A stretch of DNA of 64,000 nt from Micromonosporaceae bacterium KJ-029 (GCA_005402585.1 BIFP01000072.1:62001-126000); one strand, 5' to 3'; positions 16,679-25,356 are shown, counted from the stretch's first letter. Program-made: numbers and translations. Notes: generated by a model not told the origin, from the sequence alone.

Positions 16679-16710
16679 GATGTGGCACCGGGTACGCCCG
16701 GTGCCACGTC
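16679..16710 (+). terminator. Terminator after frr
   Basis: GTGGCACCGGG (16682-16692) pairs perfectly with CCCGGTGCCAC (16697-16707) around a 4-nt TACG loop, with further GA/TC pairing outside. GGCTTTGTC follows. It separates pyrH-frr from cdsA. Confidence 0.8.
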
Positions 16711-16776
16711 GGCTTTGTCCTGAACGTGGTCGAGGCCGGCGGGCACTGGTACGTCCTGCCGGGCGGGCAGGTGCAG

Positions 16777-16782
16777 TAGGCT
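16777..16782 (+). promoter_or_regulatory. Putative -10 box upstream of cdsA
   Basis: TAGGCT at 16777-16782 matches the actinobacterial -10 consensus. No start codon lies 6-8 nt after it, so cdsA would have a leader of about 140 nt if this is its promoter. Confidence 0.35.
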
Positions 16783-16930
16783 CGGCACGATTCCCGGCGA
16801 CCCAGCGATGAACGGTGGGGATCGGCCAGCCGACGGGCCGGCAAATCAGACGGAGCGCCTCGCGTGGGTAGGGGATGGTAGTGGCTGTGCGTCAAGTGGT
16901 GGACCTCGGACCGCTCTCGTCCGGTGCCTG

Positions 16931-18484
16931 ATGTCCCACCTCGACCCCTACGGTGGCGCCGAGGCCCGCGGTTGGGACCGCCCGGACCGCCCATCCCCGC
17001 TGCCCTGGCCGGAGCCCGACCTCGAACCCGGCCCGTGGTCCCGGGACTCGCACCCCGGCGCTGAGCTGTACGCCGAGCCGCGCACCCGCCCCCAGGCCGA
17101 CCGCCCGTACACCGGGCACCCCCAGGACCGGGGCGGCCCGACCGACGCCGAGTTCGGCGGCCGACCCGGCCCGTACGACGACCAGGACCTGCGCGATCCG
17201 TACGCCGACCGCGACCTACCCGGCCCGTATGGCGACCGGGACCCGCGTAGCCCATATGGCGACCCGGACCCGCGCGGCCCGTACGACGATCGGGACCCGC
17301 GTAGCCCTTACGACGACCGGGACGTGCGCGATCCTTACGACGATCGGGACCTGCGTACCCCGTATGACGATCGGGACCCGCGCGGGCTGTACGACGATCG
17401 GGACCCGCGGGACGCCTATGACGGTGGCCGGGACGCCGCCCCGAACGGGATGAACGGGCGCCGCGACCTGGACCACGAGGACGCCCCCACGGCGCAGCTG
17501 GCGCCGGTGCGGGTCGGCGCCGGCCGGGACCACGACGACGCGCCGACCACCCAGCTCGCCCCGGTGCCGGCCGAGGACGACCCGGAACCCGACGCCGAGG
17601 CCGGGCCGGCCCGACGTCATCGTGGCCGGCGCCGGGCCGGTGCCGGCCGGCCGGCCACCCGGCAGGCGACGAGCCGGGCCGGGCGGAACCTGCCGGCGGC
17701 CATCGGGGTCGGCCTGGGTCTGGGCGCGGCGGTGCTGCTGCCACTGTTCCTTTACCCTCCGGCGTTCCTGCTGGTGCTGGTCGCGGCCTTCGGCGTGGGG
17801 ACCTGGGAGATGTCCCGGGCGGTGCGCCGCGGCGGTGCCGAGGTGCCGGTGGTGCCGCTGATCGCCGGTGGGGTGCTCACCGTCTGCCTGGCCTGGTTCG
17901 CCGGCCTGGACGCGCTCATGCTCGGCCTGCTGGTCACCGTCGCGGGCGCGCTGGTCTGGCGGCTCGGTGACGGCATGTCCGGATTCCGGCGGGACATCAC
18001 CGCCGTCACCCTGATCGCGGTGTACGTACCCTTCCTCGGCGGCTTCGCGGCCCTGCTCGCGTCGTCTCCCGACGGGGACCTGCGGGTGCTGGTGACCCTC
18101 GTCGCCGTAGTGCTCTCCGACACCGGCGGGTACGCGGCCGGAGCCAACTTCGGCAAGCATCCGATGGCGCCGTCGATCAGCCCGAAGAAGTCCTGGGAGG
18201 GCCTCGTCGGGTCGGTCGGCGCCGCGGCGCTGGGCAGCGCGCTGCTGCTCTGGCTGCTGTTCGACGTGGCTCCGTGGTGGGGCGCGGTGTTCGGGGTGGC
18301 GGTCTCTGCCGCGGCGGTCCTCGGCGACCTGGCCGAATCCATGATCAAGCGGGATCTCGGCGTGAAGGACATGAGCAACCTGCTGCCCGGGCACGGCGGT
18401 CTGATGGACCGGCTCGACTCCGTCCTGTTCGCCGTGCCGACCGCGTACCTGCTGCTCGTGGTCTTCGTGCCGGCGGTGAACTGA
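16931..18484 (+). CDS. cdsA: Phosphatidate cytidylyltransferase with repeat N-terminus
   Basis: CdsA makes CDP-diacylglycerol from phosphatidic acid and CTP, the precursor of PI, PG and cardiolipin. The C-terminal 270 residues form the polytopic membrane enzyme and carry its signature (SMIKRDLGVKDMSNLLPGHG, then GLMDRLDS). The N-terminal 245 residues are hydrophilic and include nine tandem nonapeptides (residues 81-161) of the type PYDDRDPRS. ATG 16931 is likely; the frame is open back to 16808. Synteny frr-cdsA-rlmN matches mycobacteria. Confidence 0.92.
   Translation: MSHLDPYGGAEARGWDRPDRPSPLPWPEPDLEPGPWSRDSHPGAELYAEPRTRPQADRPYTGHPQDRGGPTDAEFGGRPGPYDDQDLRDPYADRDLPGPYGDRDPRSPYGDPDPRGPYDDRDPRSPYDDRDVRDPYDDRDLRTPYDDRDPRGLYDDRDPRDAYDGGRDAAPNGMNGRRDLDHEDAPTAQLAPVRVGAGRDHDDAPTTQLAPVPAEDDPEPDAEAGPARRHRGRRRAGAGRPATRQATSRAGRNLPAAIGVGLGLGAAVLLPLFLYPPAFLLVLVAAFGVGTWEMSRAVRRGGAEVPVVPLIAGGVLTVCLAWFAGLDALMLGLLVTVAGALVWRLGDGMSGFRRDITAVTLIAVYVPFLGGFAALLASSPDGDLRVLVTLVAVVLSDTGGYAAGANFGKHPMAPSISPKKSWEGLVGSVGAAALGSALLLWLLFDVAPWWGAVFGVAVSAAAVLGDLAESMIKRDLGVKDMSNLLPGHGGLMDRLDSVLFAVPTAYLLLVVFVPAVN
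17171..17413 (+). repeat. Nine tandem 27-bp repeats in cdsA
   Basis: Nine units of 27 bp encode PYDDQDLRD, PYADRDLPG, PYGDRDPRS, PYGDPDPRG, PYDDRDPRS, PYDDRDVRD, PYDDRDLRT, PYDDRDPRG and LYDDRDPRD. The units are diverged at DNA level, so the array is not very recent, but codons and charge pattern are conserved. Each unit keeps a Tyr and a net-neutral Asp/Arg mix. Confidence 0.9.
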
Positions 18485-18588
18485 GGCATGGATCACGCCG
18501 GCGCATCCGGCTCGCGGAGGCGGTCGGAGCGGATCCGCCACCACCGGACGGGTGCGTTCCGAGCTGGGCGTGCCAGACTGGACGGGCC

Positions 18589-19740
18589 ATGACGAGCCTG
18601 CCCCTGATCCCGGTCGACCCGGACGCGCCCGGCGCGCGCCGGGCGGCAATGCCCCCGCAACACCTGGCCGACCTCGACCTGGCCGGCCGGAAGGCCCTGG
18701 TCACCGGGCTCGGAGAGCCGGCGTTCCGCGCCCGGCAGGTCTCCACCCACTACTTCGGCCGGCTGGTACGCGACCCGGCGCAGATGACCGACCTGCCGGC
18801 GGCGTCCCGCGACCGCCTGGCCGAGCAGCTGCTGCCCCGGCTGCTCACCCCGGTGCGCGAGCTGGCCTGCGACGACGGGGCGACCCGCAAGGCGCTCTGG
18901 CGGCTGCACGACGGGTCGCTGGTGGAGAGCGTGCTGATGGGTTACCCGGACCGGGTAACGGTCTGCATCTCCAGCCAGGCCGGCTGCGGCATGGCCTGCC
19001 CGTTCTGCGCGACCGGCCAGGCCGGTCTGACCCGTAACCTCTCCACCGCCGAGATCGTCGACCAGGCGGTGTACCTGGCCGGCGTGGCTGCCTCGGGTGT
19101 GGTCGCCGGGTCACCGCCGAGGCTGTCGCACGTGGTCTTCATGGGCATGGGGGAGCCGCTGGCCAACTACAACCGGGTGCTCGCCGCGATCCGTCGCCTA
19201 GTCGCGCCGGCCCCGGAGGGCCTCGGTCTGTCACAGCGTCACATCACCGTCTCCACCGTCGGGCTGGTGCCGGCCATCCACCGACTGGCCAGCGAAGACC
19301 TCTCCGTGACTCTTGCGTTGTCGCTGCACGCCCCCGATGATGAGCTGCGCGACGAACTCGTGCCGGTCAACCAGCGCTGGAAGGTGTCCGAGGTGCTGGA
19401 CGCAGCGTGGGCCTACGCGGCCCGTACGGGGCGTCGTGTGTCGATCGAATACGCGATGATCAAGGACGTGAACGACCAGCCGTGGCGAGCCGACCTGCTC
19501 GGGCGGCTGCTGGCCGGCAAGCTGGCCCACGTGAACTTGATCCCGCTCAACCCGACTCCGGGCAGCCGCTGGGACGCGAGCCCGAAGCCGGTCGAGCGGG
19601 AGTTCGTCCGGCGGTTGCGCGACGCCGGGGTGTCCACCACGGTGCGGGACACCCGAGGTCGCGAGATCGACGGGGCGTGTGGGCAGCTGGCCGCCGCGGA
19701 GGACAGGGGCACCGACCCGGCCGGGGAGATGTCGGCGTGA
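18589..19740 (+). CDS. rlmN: Dual-specificity RNA methyltransferase RlmN
   Basis: RlmN is a radical-SAM enzyme that methylates C2 of A2503 in 23S rRNA and A37 in some tRNAs. The 383-residue product has the cluster motif CGMACPFCATG and FMGMGEPLANYN. The second catalytic cysteine lies in IDGACGQL near the C-terminus. ATG 18589 gives the family N-terminus. There is no ribosome site; CAGACT lies 9 nt upstream, so it may be leaderless. A DivIVA-like gene follows after 31 nt. Confidence 0.95.
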   Translation: MTSLPLIPVDPDAPGARRAAMPPQHLADLDLAGRKALVTGLGEPAFRARQVSTHYFGRLVRDPAQMTDLPAASRDRLAEQLLPRLLTPVRELACDDGATRKALWRLHDGSLVESVLMGYPDRVTVCISSQAGCGMACPFCATGQAGLTRNLSTAEIVDQAVYLAGVAASGVVAGSPPRLSHVVFMGMGEPLANYNRVLAAIRRLVAPAPEGLGLSQRHITVSTVGLVPAIHRLASEDLSVTLALSLHAPDDELRDELVPVNQRWKVSEVLDAAWAYAARTGRRVSIEYAMIKDVNDQPWRADLLGRLLAGKLAHVNLIPLNPTPGSRWDASPKPVEREFVRRLRDAGVSTTVRDTRGREIDGACGQLAAAEDRGTDPAGEMSA

Positions 19741-19771
19741 CCGGGCGTGGCGAACGAGACCAGGAGACATA

Positions 19772-20830
19772 GTGGCGAGTCAGGGTCAGCGTTTCCGGCG
19801 TAAGGCGCTCCGCCGGGGATACAAGGTTGACGAGGTGGACGCCTTCCTGGACCGGGTCGAGGCGACTCTCGAGGGCCAGCCGGTCGGAGCCCCGGTGGCG
19901 TCGCAGGAGGTCCACGACGTTGTCTTCCGGGTTCGCTTCAACGGTTACGACGAGTGGCAGGTCGACCTGCACCTCGACCGGGTCGAACGGCAGCTGGCCG
20001 AGCTGGAGGAGCGTGCCACCGCCAGCCGCGCCGGTGGTGACTCCCGGATGGGCCCGCCGGACCGGATGAGCCCGCCCATGCGTGACGACCGCGGCATGTC
20101 CCCGATGCCACCGCAGCCACCGATGCCGCCCCGGCCGATGCCGGCGCAGGCGGGCCCGCCGTACGGCCGCTATGACGAGCCGACCGGCGCCTTCGCCGGT
20201 GGGTACGACGCACCCCGGGGCGGATACGACGCGCCGCGCGGGCCGGGCGGCCCGATGGGGCCGGGTGCTCCGATGGGTCCCCCCGGTGGCCCGATGGGCC
20301 ACGGCGGCCCGCCACCACGCGGCCTGCCCGCCGGGCCGGGTGGCTACGGCCCCCCAGACGAGCAGCGCTTCGACGGCTTCGAGGCGGGCCGGCGCGCCCG
20401 CCCCGACATGACCGCGGAGATCCGGATGCCGGACCGCGACCCGCGTCGCGGCCCGGCAGGACCGCCCGGCATGCCGCAGCAGGCGCTCGGCGGGCCGCCG
20501 ATGGCCGGTCCGCCCATGGCGGGCCCGCCGGCGATGGCCGGGCCGTCGATGGGTGGGCCGCCGATGGCCGGGCCGCCCGGCAGCGACCTCTACCGGGTGG
20601 ACCAGATCCGGCGCAGCTTCCAGGTCCGGCGGTTCGGCAGCGGATACGACCCCGACCAGGTGGACCGGTTCTTCGAGACCCTGCTCGGCGGGATGGCCGG
20701 GCGGAACCAGATGCCGGTGAACCCGAAGGACCTGGACACTCTTCGCTTCGGGCTGGTGCAGGGCGGTTATTTCGAGGCCGAGGTCGACGCCGCGCTGAAG
20801 AACGTCCAGGACATCCTCTTCGGCCGCTGA
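19772..20830 (+). CDS. DivIVA-domain protein with four DivIVA-like motifs
   Basis: DivIVA domains bind curved membranes and scaffold polar growth or division. The 352-residue product has two motifs at the N-terminus (RRGYKVDEVDAFLDRV about 14-29; FNGYDEWQVDLHLDRV about 53-68). Two more are at the C-terminus (FGSGYDPDQVDRFFETL about 288-304; VQGGYFEAEVDAAL about 329-342). Between them is a 200-residue Gly/Pro/Met-rich linker with repeats of the GGPPMAGPP type. It lacks the long coiled coil of Wag31, so it is not the main polar DivIVA. GTG 19772 has AGGAG upstream. Confidence 0.8.
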   Translation: MASQGQRFRRKALRRGYKVDEVDAFLDRVEATLEGQPVGAPVASQEVHDVVFRVRFNGYDEWQVDLHLDRVERQLAELEERATASRAGGDSRMGPPDRMSPPMRDDRGMSPMPPQPPMPPRPMPAQAGPPYGRYDEPTGAFAGGYDAPRGGYDAPRGPGGPMGPGAPMGPPGGPMGHGGPPPRGLPAGPGGYGPPDEQRFDGFEAGRRARPDMTAEIRMPDRDPRRGPAGPPGMPQQALGGPPMAGPPMAGPPAMAGPSMGGPPMAGPPGSDLYRVDQIRRSFQVRRFGSGYDPDQVDRFFETLLGGMAGRNQMPVNPKDLDTLRFGLVQGGYFEAEVDAALKNVQDILFGR

Positions 20831-20859
20831 GGCACCCACGACGACGGCACCCACGACGA

Positions 20860-20894
20860 CGAGGGCCCGCTCCCGGGATCGGGGCGGGCCCTCG
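20860..20894 (+). terminator. Terminator after the DivIVA-domain gene
   Basis: CGAGGGCCCGCTCC (20860-20873) pairs with GGGGCGGGCCCTCG (20881-20894), one wobble pair. Just upstream, 15 bp (GGCACCCACGACGAC) are tandemly duplicated at 20831-20860. It may serve both this gene and the convergent small membrane gene. Confidence 0.7.
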
Positions 20895-20946
20895 AACGTG
20901 TCGCGGACGGTGCGGGCGCCGGCGTGCCGGGTGGCGTCCGGCCGGA

Positions 20947-21168
20947 TCAGGAGCGCAGGCCGTTGCGGCGCAGCACCACGTCGCCGACCACGATGAGCAG
21001 CAGGAGCGCGGCCAGGCCGATCAGCCAGATGTCCTCGACCCTACCCTCGTGGTTTCCGCAGAGCATTGCCAGCAGCACGAGGGCGGTGAGCACCGCACCG
21101 ATCCGCCCGGCCTTGCGGTGCCCGGGCTTGTGCTGGTCTGGCGACGTTACCGGCTCGCTGCCTGCCAC
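20947..21168 (-). CDS. Small membrane protein, DUF2631-like
   Basis: A 73-residue protein with two hydrophobic segments (about 25-40 and 47-66), a charged start (DQHKPGHRKAGR) and a basic end (VLRRNGLRS). The charged N-terminus, length and position in the rlmN-dxr interval resemble the actinobacterial DUF2631 family (Rv2876 in M. tuberculosis). Function is unknown. GTG 21168 has GAAGGA 6 nt upstream on the minus strand, which decides it over a longer frame to 21267. Confidence 0.65.
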   Translation of the reverse strand: MAGSEPVTSPDQHKPGHRKAGRIGAVLTALVLLAMLCGNHEGRVEDIWLIGLAALLLLIVVGDVVLRRNGLRS

Positions 21169-21395
21169 TGTCGGTCCTTCCTCGCGTTCGGATCTCCGGT
21201 TAGTCTGGCACGCCCCCCGCGCGGGGACCTGCGGCGGGGCGGACCCGCCGTCCCGGGGCGGCTCCACCGACCCGGGACCTTCGACCCTCCGGGGCGGGGC
21301 GGGCGGCTATGGCGGCGTCGCGGGGCGGAGACCAGACTGCCTCCGGTAGCGTTCTGGCGTACGCCTTTGTCTGTCTTTTCTGAGGGGGAACTGCG

Positions 21396-22979
21396 GTGCG
21401 AGTGACCGGTACCGGGCACGCGAGCATGCGGATCGACACTGCCGCGGGCAGCATCCTGTGCGACCCGTGGGTCAACCCGGCCTACTTCGCCTCCTGGTTC
21501 CCGTTCCCCGACAACTCACAGCTCGACTGGGAAACCCTCGGAGACGTCGACTACCTGTACGTCTCCCACCTGCACCGGGACCACTTCGACGCGGCCCACC
21601 TGAAGCGGTACGTGTCGAAGAAGGCGACCGTGCTGCTGCCCGAGTTCCCCACCTCGGAGATGGAGGACGAGTTCCGCGAGCTGGGCTTCACGAAGTTCCT
21701 GAAGACCCGCAACGAGGAGGTCATCGAGCTGGACGGTGGCCTCAAGGTCATGATCCAGGCACTGACCAGCCCGACCGACGGCCCGATCGGCGACTCCTCG
21801 CTCTGGTTGGAGTACGACGGCGTCCGGCTGCTCAACCAGAACGACGCCCGACCGACTGACCTCAGCGTCTTCGCCGAGCTGGGCCACGTGCACGCGCACA
21901 TGCTCCAGTTCTCCGGGGCGATCTGGTACCCGATGGTGTACGAGCTGCCGCAGGCGGCGAAGACCGCGTTCGGCAAGCAGAAGCGGGACCGGCAGTTCGA
22001 CCGTACCTGGCGCTACATCGACGACCTCAAGGCCGACAACGTCTTCCCGATCGCCGGCCCGCCGTGCTTCCTCGACGACGAGCTGTGGCAGTTCAACGAC
22101 ATCTTCGGCGACGAGGGGAACATCTTCCCTGACCAGTCGGTCTTCCTGGCCGAGTACGCCAAGGTCGGCGGCACCAACGGCATCGTGCTGCTGCCCGGCA
22201 GCGTCTCCGAGATCACCACCGAGGGGGCGACCACCACCCACCCGGTGCCGGTCGAGGAGTTCTTCGCCAACAAGGTCGCCCACCTGGAGGAGATGCGCGA
22301 GCGCAAGCGGCCGATCATCGAGGCGGAGAAGGCATCCTGGCGGCACCCCGAGGTCGACGTGCTGAAGGAGCTGAAGCGGCGGGTCGAGCCGCTGCTGGAC
22401 GAGTCGATCTACCTGGCCAAGGGCGTGGGCGGTCCGGTCCGCTTCGACCTGGTCGGCTACGACGGTGAGAGCATCGAGTCGATCGTGGTCGACTTCCCCG
22501 GCAAGCAGGTGCGGCCGTACGCGGACGAGAAGGTGCGCTACCGGTTCCGTACCGAGCGGGCTCTGGTGGAGCACCTGCTGCACATCGGCGAGGTGGACTG
22601 GGTCAACTCGCTCTTTCTGTCCTGCCGGTTCTCCGCCGCCCGGATCGGGCAGTACAACGAGTTCGTGTACGCCTTCTTCAAGTGCCTGTCCACCGAGCGC
22701 CTCCAGTACGCCGAGGGCTGGTACGACGAGCACGAGCGGGCGGTCGACGCCGAGGACATCACCCTGGGTGACTGGGTGATCCAGCGGCGCTGCCCGCACC
22801 TGAAGGCGGACCTGAGCCGGTTCGGCATCGTCGAGGACGACCAGCTCACCTGCCAGCTGCACGGCTGGCGGTTCGACCTGGCCAGCGGCCGTTGCCTGAC
22901 CAGCGTCGGCCACAAGGTCCGGGCGCACCGCGTCGGCGAGGAGGCCCCGGCCCCGGCGATCGCCCAGCCGACCGACTGA
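21396..22979 (+). CDS. MBL-fold and Rieske [2Fe-2S] fusion protein
   Basis: A 527-residue protein joining a UlaG-like metallo-beta-lactamase domain (residues about 1-270; HLHRDHFD is the HxHxDH metal site) to a C-terminal Rieske domain. The Rieske ligands are CPH near 469-471 and CQLHGW near 487-492. A mixed region (about 280-450) lies between. CMP-Neu5Ac hydroxylase has the same two folds in the opposite order, but the substrate here is unknown. No membrane segment or signal is seen. GTG 21396 has GAGGGGG upstream. It converges with the FAD oxidoreductase gene. Confidence 0.85.
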   Translation: MRVTGTGHASMRIDTAAGSILCDPWVNPAYFASWFPFPDNSQLDWETLGDVDYLYVSHLHRDHFDAAHLKRYVSKKATVLLPEFPTSEMEDEFRELGFTKFLKTRNEEVIELDGGLKVMIQALTSPTDGPIGDSSLWLEYDGVRLLNQNDARPTDLSVFAELGHVHAHMLQFSGAIWYPMVYELPQAAKTAFGKQKRDRQFDRTWRYIDDLKADNVFPIAGPPCFLDDELWQFNDIFGDEGNIFPDQSVFLAEYAKVGGTNGIVLLPGSVSEITTEGATTTHPVPVEEFFANKVAHLEEMRERKRPIIEAEKASWRHPEVDVLKELKRRVEPLLDESIYLAKGVGGPVRFDLVGYDGESIESIVVDFPGKQVRPYADEKVRYRFRTERALVEHLLHIGEVDWVNSLFLSCRFSAARIGQYNEFVYAFFKCLSTERLQYAEGWYDEHERAVDAEDITLGDWVIQRRCPHLKADLSRFGIVEDDQLTCQLHGWRFDLASGRCLTSVGHKVRAHRVGEEAPAPAIAQPTD

Positions 22980-22993
22980 CGCCCGTGCCCGCT

Positions 22994-23050
22994 GTTAGGA
23001 GGGGCCCCTTTTAGTACACCAGGCGTTAATAAGGGGCCCTTCCTTACATC
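22994..23050 (+). repeat. Two-part palindromic intergenic repeat, copy B
   Basis: First half GTTAGGAGGGGCCCCTTTT, spacer AGTACACCAGGC, second half GTTAATAAGGGGCCCTTCC. It fills the 71-nt gap between two convergent genes, ending right at the stop codon of the minus-strand gene. This position suits a bidirectional transcription end. Confidence 0.88.
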
Positions 23051-24646
23051 TCAGCGGCCGAGGTCGGCGAGGATGCGTTGGGCGGCGTTGTGGCCGGCGG
23101 CGCCGATCACGCTGCCGCCCGGGTGGCAGCCGGCGCTGCCCGCGTACACCCCGTCGACGCCGGTGGCGTACGGCATCCGGTCGGCGAACGAGACGGTGTT
23201 GTCGACGTGGTGGATGTGCCCGCCGGTGATGCCGAAGTGCGCCTCGATCCCGGGCGGCGTCAGCGGCACCGCGTCGGCGATCAGGTCACCGGTGCCCGGG
23301 GCGTACCGCTCGCAGATCTCCACCAGCCGCTCGACGTACCCGGGCAGTGCCGCGTCCCAGGTGGTGCCGGCCAGCTCGTACGGCACGGACTGAACGAACA
23401 GCGCCGACGAGTGGTGCCCGGCCGGGTCGGCCAGCGACGGGTCGACGGTGGTGTGCAGGTACCACTCGATGGTCGGCTCCGCCGGCAGCCGCCCGGCACG
23501 CACGTCGGCCCACATGGCGCGCAGCGCCGCCATCGGCGGCTCGCCCCCGCCGCCGGTCAGCGACGCCGAGCCGGGCAGCAGGTGGATGGTCGACCCGAAC
23601 GGGCTCGGCGCCCCCTCGGGCAGGCAGGAGAAGCTGGGCAGGCCGCGCAGCGCCAGGTTGAGCTTGAGCGTGGTGCCGGTGCGTCGGACCGCCCCCATCC
23701 GCTCGGCCAGCGCGGTCGGGAGCGCGCCGTCGGGCAGCAGCCCCATCAGCCGGTACGGGTCGCAGGCGCCGAGCACCACCGAGGCGCCGACCTCCCGCCC
23801 GTCGGCGAGCACCACTCCGCTGGCCGCGCCGCCGTCGAGGGTGATCGAGGTGACGGGTGCCCCGGTGACGATCCGGGCGCCCGAGGCGCGGGCGGCGTCG
23901 GCGAAGGTGCGCGACACCGTACCCATACCGCCCTCGGCGATCATCCAGGTGCCGCCCGAGCCGGGCAGCCGGCACATGTTGTGCACCAGGAAGTTGTGCC
24001 CGGTGCCGGGGTCGTCCGGGCCGGCGTTGAGCCCGGACAGGCCGTCGGTGACCGCGTACATGCTGACCAGCAGTTCGGAGCGGAACTCGAAGCGGGCCAG
24101 GTAGTCGGCGACCGAGCCGCGTACCAGGTCCACGAAGACCTTCCGCAGCTCGGGCCGGACGTAGCGTTCCGCGGTCTCCTCGACCGGCAGTGGCTCGGTC
24201 AGCCAGGCCGGTGCGAGGTCCTCGCGCAGCGCGGCCAGCTCGGCCTGCAACGCGTCGTCGGCGGCCACGTCGGCCGGGGAGAAGAACTCGGCGAGCTGCT
24301 TGCGGGTGGCCGTGGTGTCGGTGCCGAACAGCAGGTACGGCGAGCCGGCGCCGCCCGGGGTGGGCAGGAAGTAGTGCGGGTCGCGGCGCAGCACCGGGAT
24401 GCGTACGTCGAGGGTGGCCAGCAGCTCCGGGGGCATCAGCCCGAGCAGGTACGACCCGGTGGAGTGCCGTAGCCCCGGCACCTTCGGGAAGGGATTCTCG
24501 GTACGGGTGGCCCCGCCGATCACGTCGGCGGCCTCCAGCACCAGCACGTCCAGCCCGGCCCGGGCCAGCAGGATCGCCGAAACCAACCCGTTGTGCCCCG
24601 ACCCCACGACGACCACGTCAACCCGGCCAGGAACCTCACCCGTCAT
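23051..24646 (-). CDS. FAD-dependent oxidoreductase (CrtI/PYROXD2-like)
   Basis: A 531-residue amine-oxidase/phytoene-desaturase fold protein. The FAD-binding N-terminus is VVVVGSGHNGLVSAILLARAG followed by the E of VLEAADVIGGATRTE. The C-terminal FAD contact DGVYAGSAGCHPGGSVIGAAG is of the PYROXD2 type. No carotenoid genes are nearby, so desaturation of phytoene is unlikely; the substrate is unknown. ATG 24646 lies 6 nt after TAGGGT on the minus strand and has no ribosome site. Confidence 0.82.
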   Translation of the reverse strand: MTGEVPGRVDVVVVGSGHNGLVSAILLARAGLDVLVLEAADVIGGATRTENPFPKVPGLRHSTGSYLLGLMPPELLATLDVRIPVLRRDPHYFLPTPGGAGSPYLLFGTDTTATRKQLAEFFSPADVAADDALQAELAALREDLAPAWLTEPLPVEETAERYVRPELRKVFVDLVRGSVADYLARFEFRSELLVSMYAVTDGLSGLNAGPDDPGTGHNFLVHNMCRLPGSGGTWMIAEGGMGTVSRTFADAARASGARIVTGAPVTSITLDGGAASGVVLADGREVGASVVLGACDPYRLMGLLPDGALPTALAERMGAVRRTGTTLKLNLALRGLPSFSCLPEGAPSPFGSTIHLLPGSASLTGGGGEPPMAALRAMWADVRAGRLPAEPTIEWYLHTTVDPSLADPAGHHSSALFVQSVPYELAGTTWDAALPGYVERLVEICERYAPGTGDLIADAVPLTPPGIEAHFGITGGHIHHVDNTVSFADRMPYATGVDGVYAGSAGCHPGGSVIGAAGHNAAQRILADLGR

Positions 24647-24652
24647 CCCCGC

Positions 24653-24658
24653 ACCCTA
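24653..24658 (-). promoter_or_regulatory. Leaderless-type -10 box for the FAD oxidoreductase
   Basis: Minus-strand TAGGGT (24658 to 24653), then GCGGGG, then ATG 24646. The spacing equals that of xerC, lepB2 and map. Confidence 0.5.
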
Positions 24659-24683
24659 ACCCCTCCCACCCCCGCCTGAAGCC

Positions 24684-24744
24684 GTTGATCATGAAGTTAG
24701 CGGGTTATTCGATCTTCAAATGTCCCGCTAACTTCATGATCAAC
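24684..24744. repeat. 21-bp perfect inverted repeat (GATCATG family, copy 1)
   Basis: Arms 24684-24704 (begins GTTGATCATGAAG) and 24724-24744 are perfect complements around a 19-nt loop. It lies between divergently oriented genes, so it is not an ordinary terminator. A diverged relative is at 50377-50455. Confidence 0.85.
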
Positions 24745-24783
24745 TCGCTGTCGGGCGGGACGGTGGGTGGGGGTGGGTGGAGG

Positions 24784-24789
24784 TAGGGT
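24784..24789 (+). promoter_or_regulatory. Leaderless-type -10 box for the first GNAT gene
   Basis: TAGGGT at 24784-24789 lies 8 nt before GTG 24798. It would place the transcript start at or just before the start codon. Confidence 0.4.
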
Positions 24790-24797
24790 CGGCGGGT

Positions 24798-25355
24798 GTG
24801 AGGGTCGGGAGGACTGATCGGCTGGTGTTGCGGGAGTGGAGTGACGCGCCCGGGGACCTGAGCCGGATCTACGACATCTACTCGCGTGACGAGGTGATGC
24901 GCTGGCTGGGCGGGGGAGCGGGCCGGCTCACCGAACCCGGGCAGGCCGCCGAGCGGGTGGCCTCCTGGCGGGAGCGGTACGCCCCGTACGCCGGCCGGTA
25001 CGGCCTCTGGGCGATCGAGGTGCCCGCGACGGGAACGGTGGCGGGCAGCGTGCTGCTCAAGCCGCTGCCGGGCGCCGACGGCAGTACGCCGACCAAGGAC
25101 ATCGAGGTCGGCTGGCACCTGCACCCCGACTCCTGGGGCCACGGCTACGCCACTGAGGCGGCCCGGGCTGTGCTGGCGCGTGAGTTCGCCACCGGCACCC
25201 GGCAGGTGTACGCCGTGGTGACGCCGGGCAACGAGCGGTCGATGGCGGTCTGCCGCCGGCTCGGCATGACCCACATCGGGCGCCGCACCGACTGGTACGG
25301 CGGGACCGAGGTGGAGACCTTCGTCCTGGCCGCCCCGGCATTGACCAGCGGTTAA
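24798..25355 (+). CDS. GNAT family N-acetyltransferase (RimJ/RimL type), paralogue 1
   Basis: A 185-residue single-domain acetyltransferase. TDRLVLREW opens the fold, VGWHLHPDSWGHGYATEAA is the acetyl-CoA-binding motif A region, and VTPGNERSMAVCRRLGM is the motif B segment. The acceptor is unknown; RimJ-like members acetylate protein N-termini or small molecules. It is closely similar to the gene at 28241-28789, and the two flank the M14 peptidase gene. A hairpin at 25357-25389 follows. Confidence 0.85.
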   Translation: MRVGRTDRLVLREWSDAPGDLSRIYDIYSRDEVMRWLGGGAGRLTEPGQAAERVASWRERYAPYAGRYGLWAIEVPATGTVAGSVLLKPLPGADGSTPTKDIEVGWHLHPDSWGHGYATEAARAVLAREFATGTRQVYAVVTPGNERSMAVCRRLGMTHIGRRTDWYGGTEVETFVLAAPALTSG

Positions 25356-25356
25356 C

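Noticed and set aside
20831..20860. 15-bp tandem duplication GGCACCCACGACGAC
   Set aside because: Perfect but only two units, between a stop codon and a terminator; likely a neutral duplication.
23051..24646. Phytoene desaturase (crtI) of a carotenoid cluster
   Set aside because: The FAD-binding ends match the PYROXD2-like group and no crtB, crtE or crtY gene is nearby.
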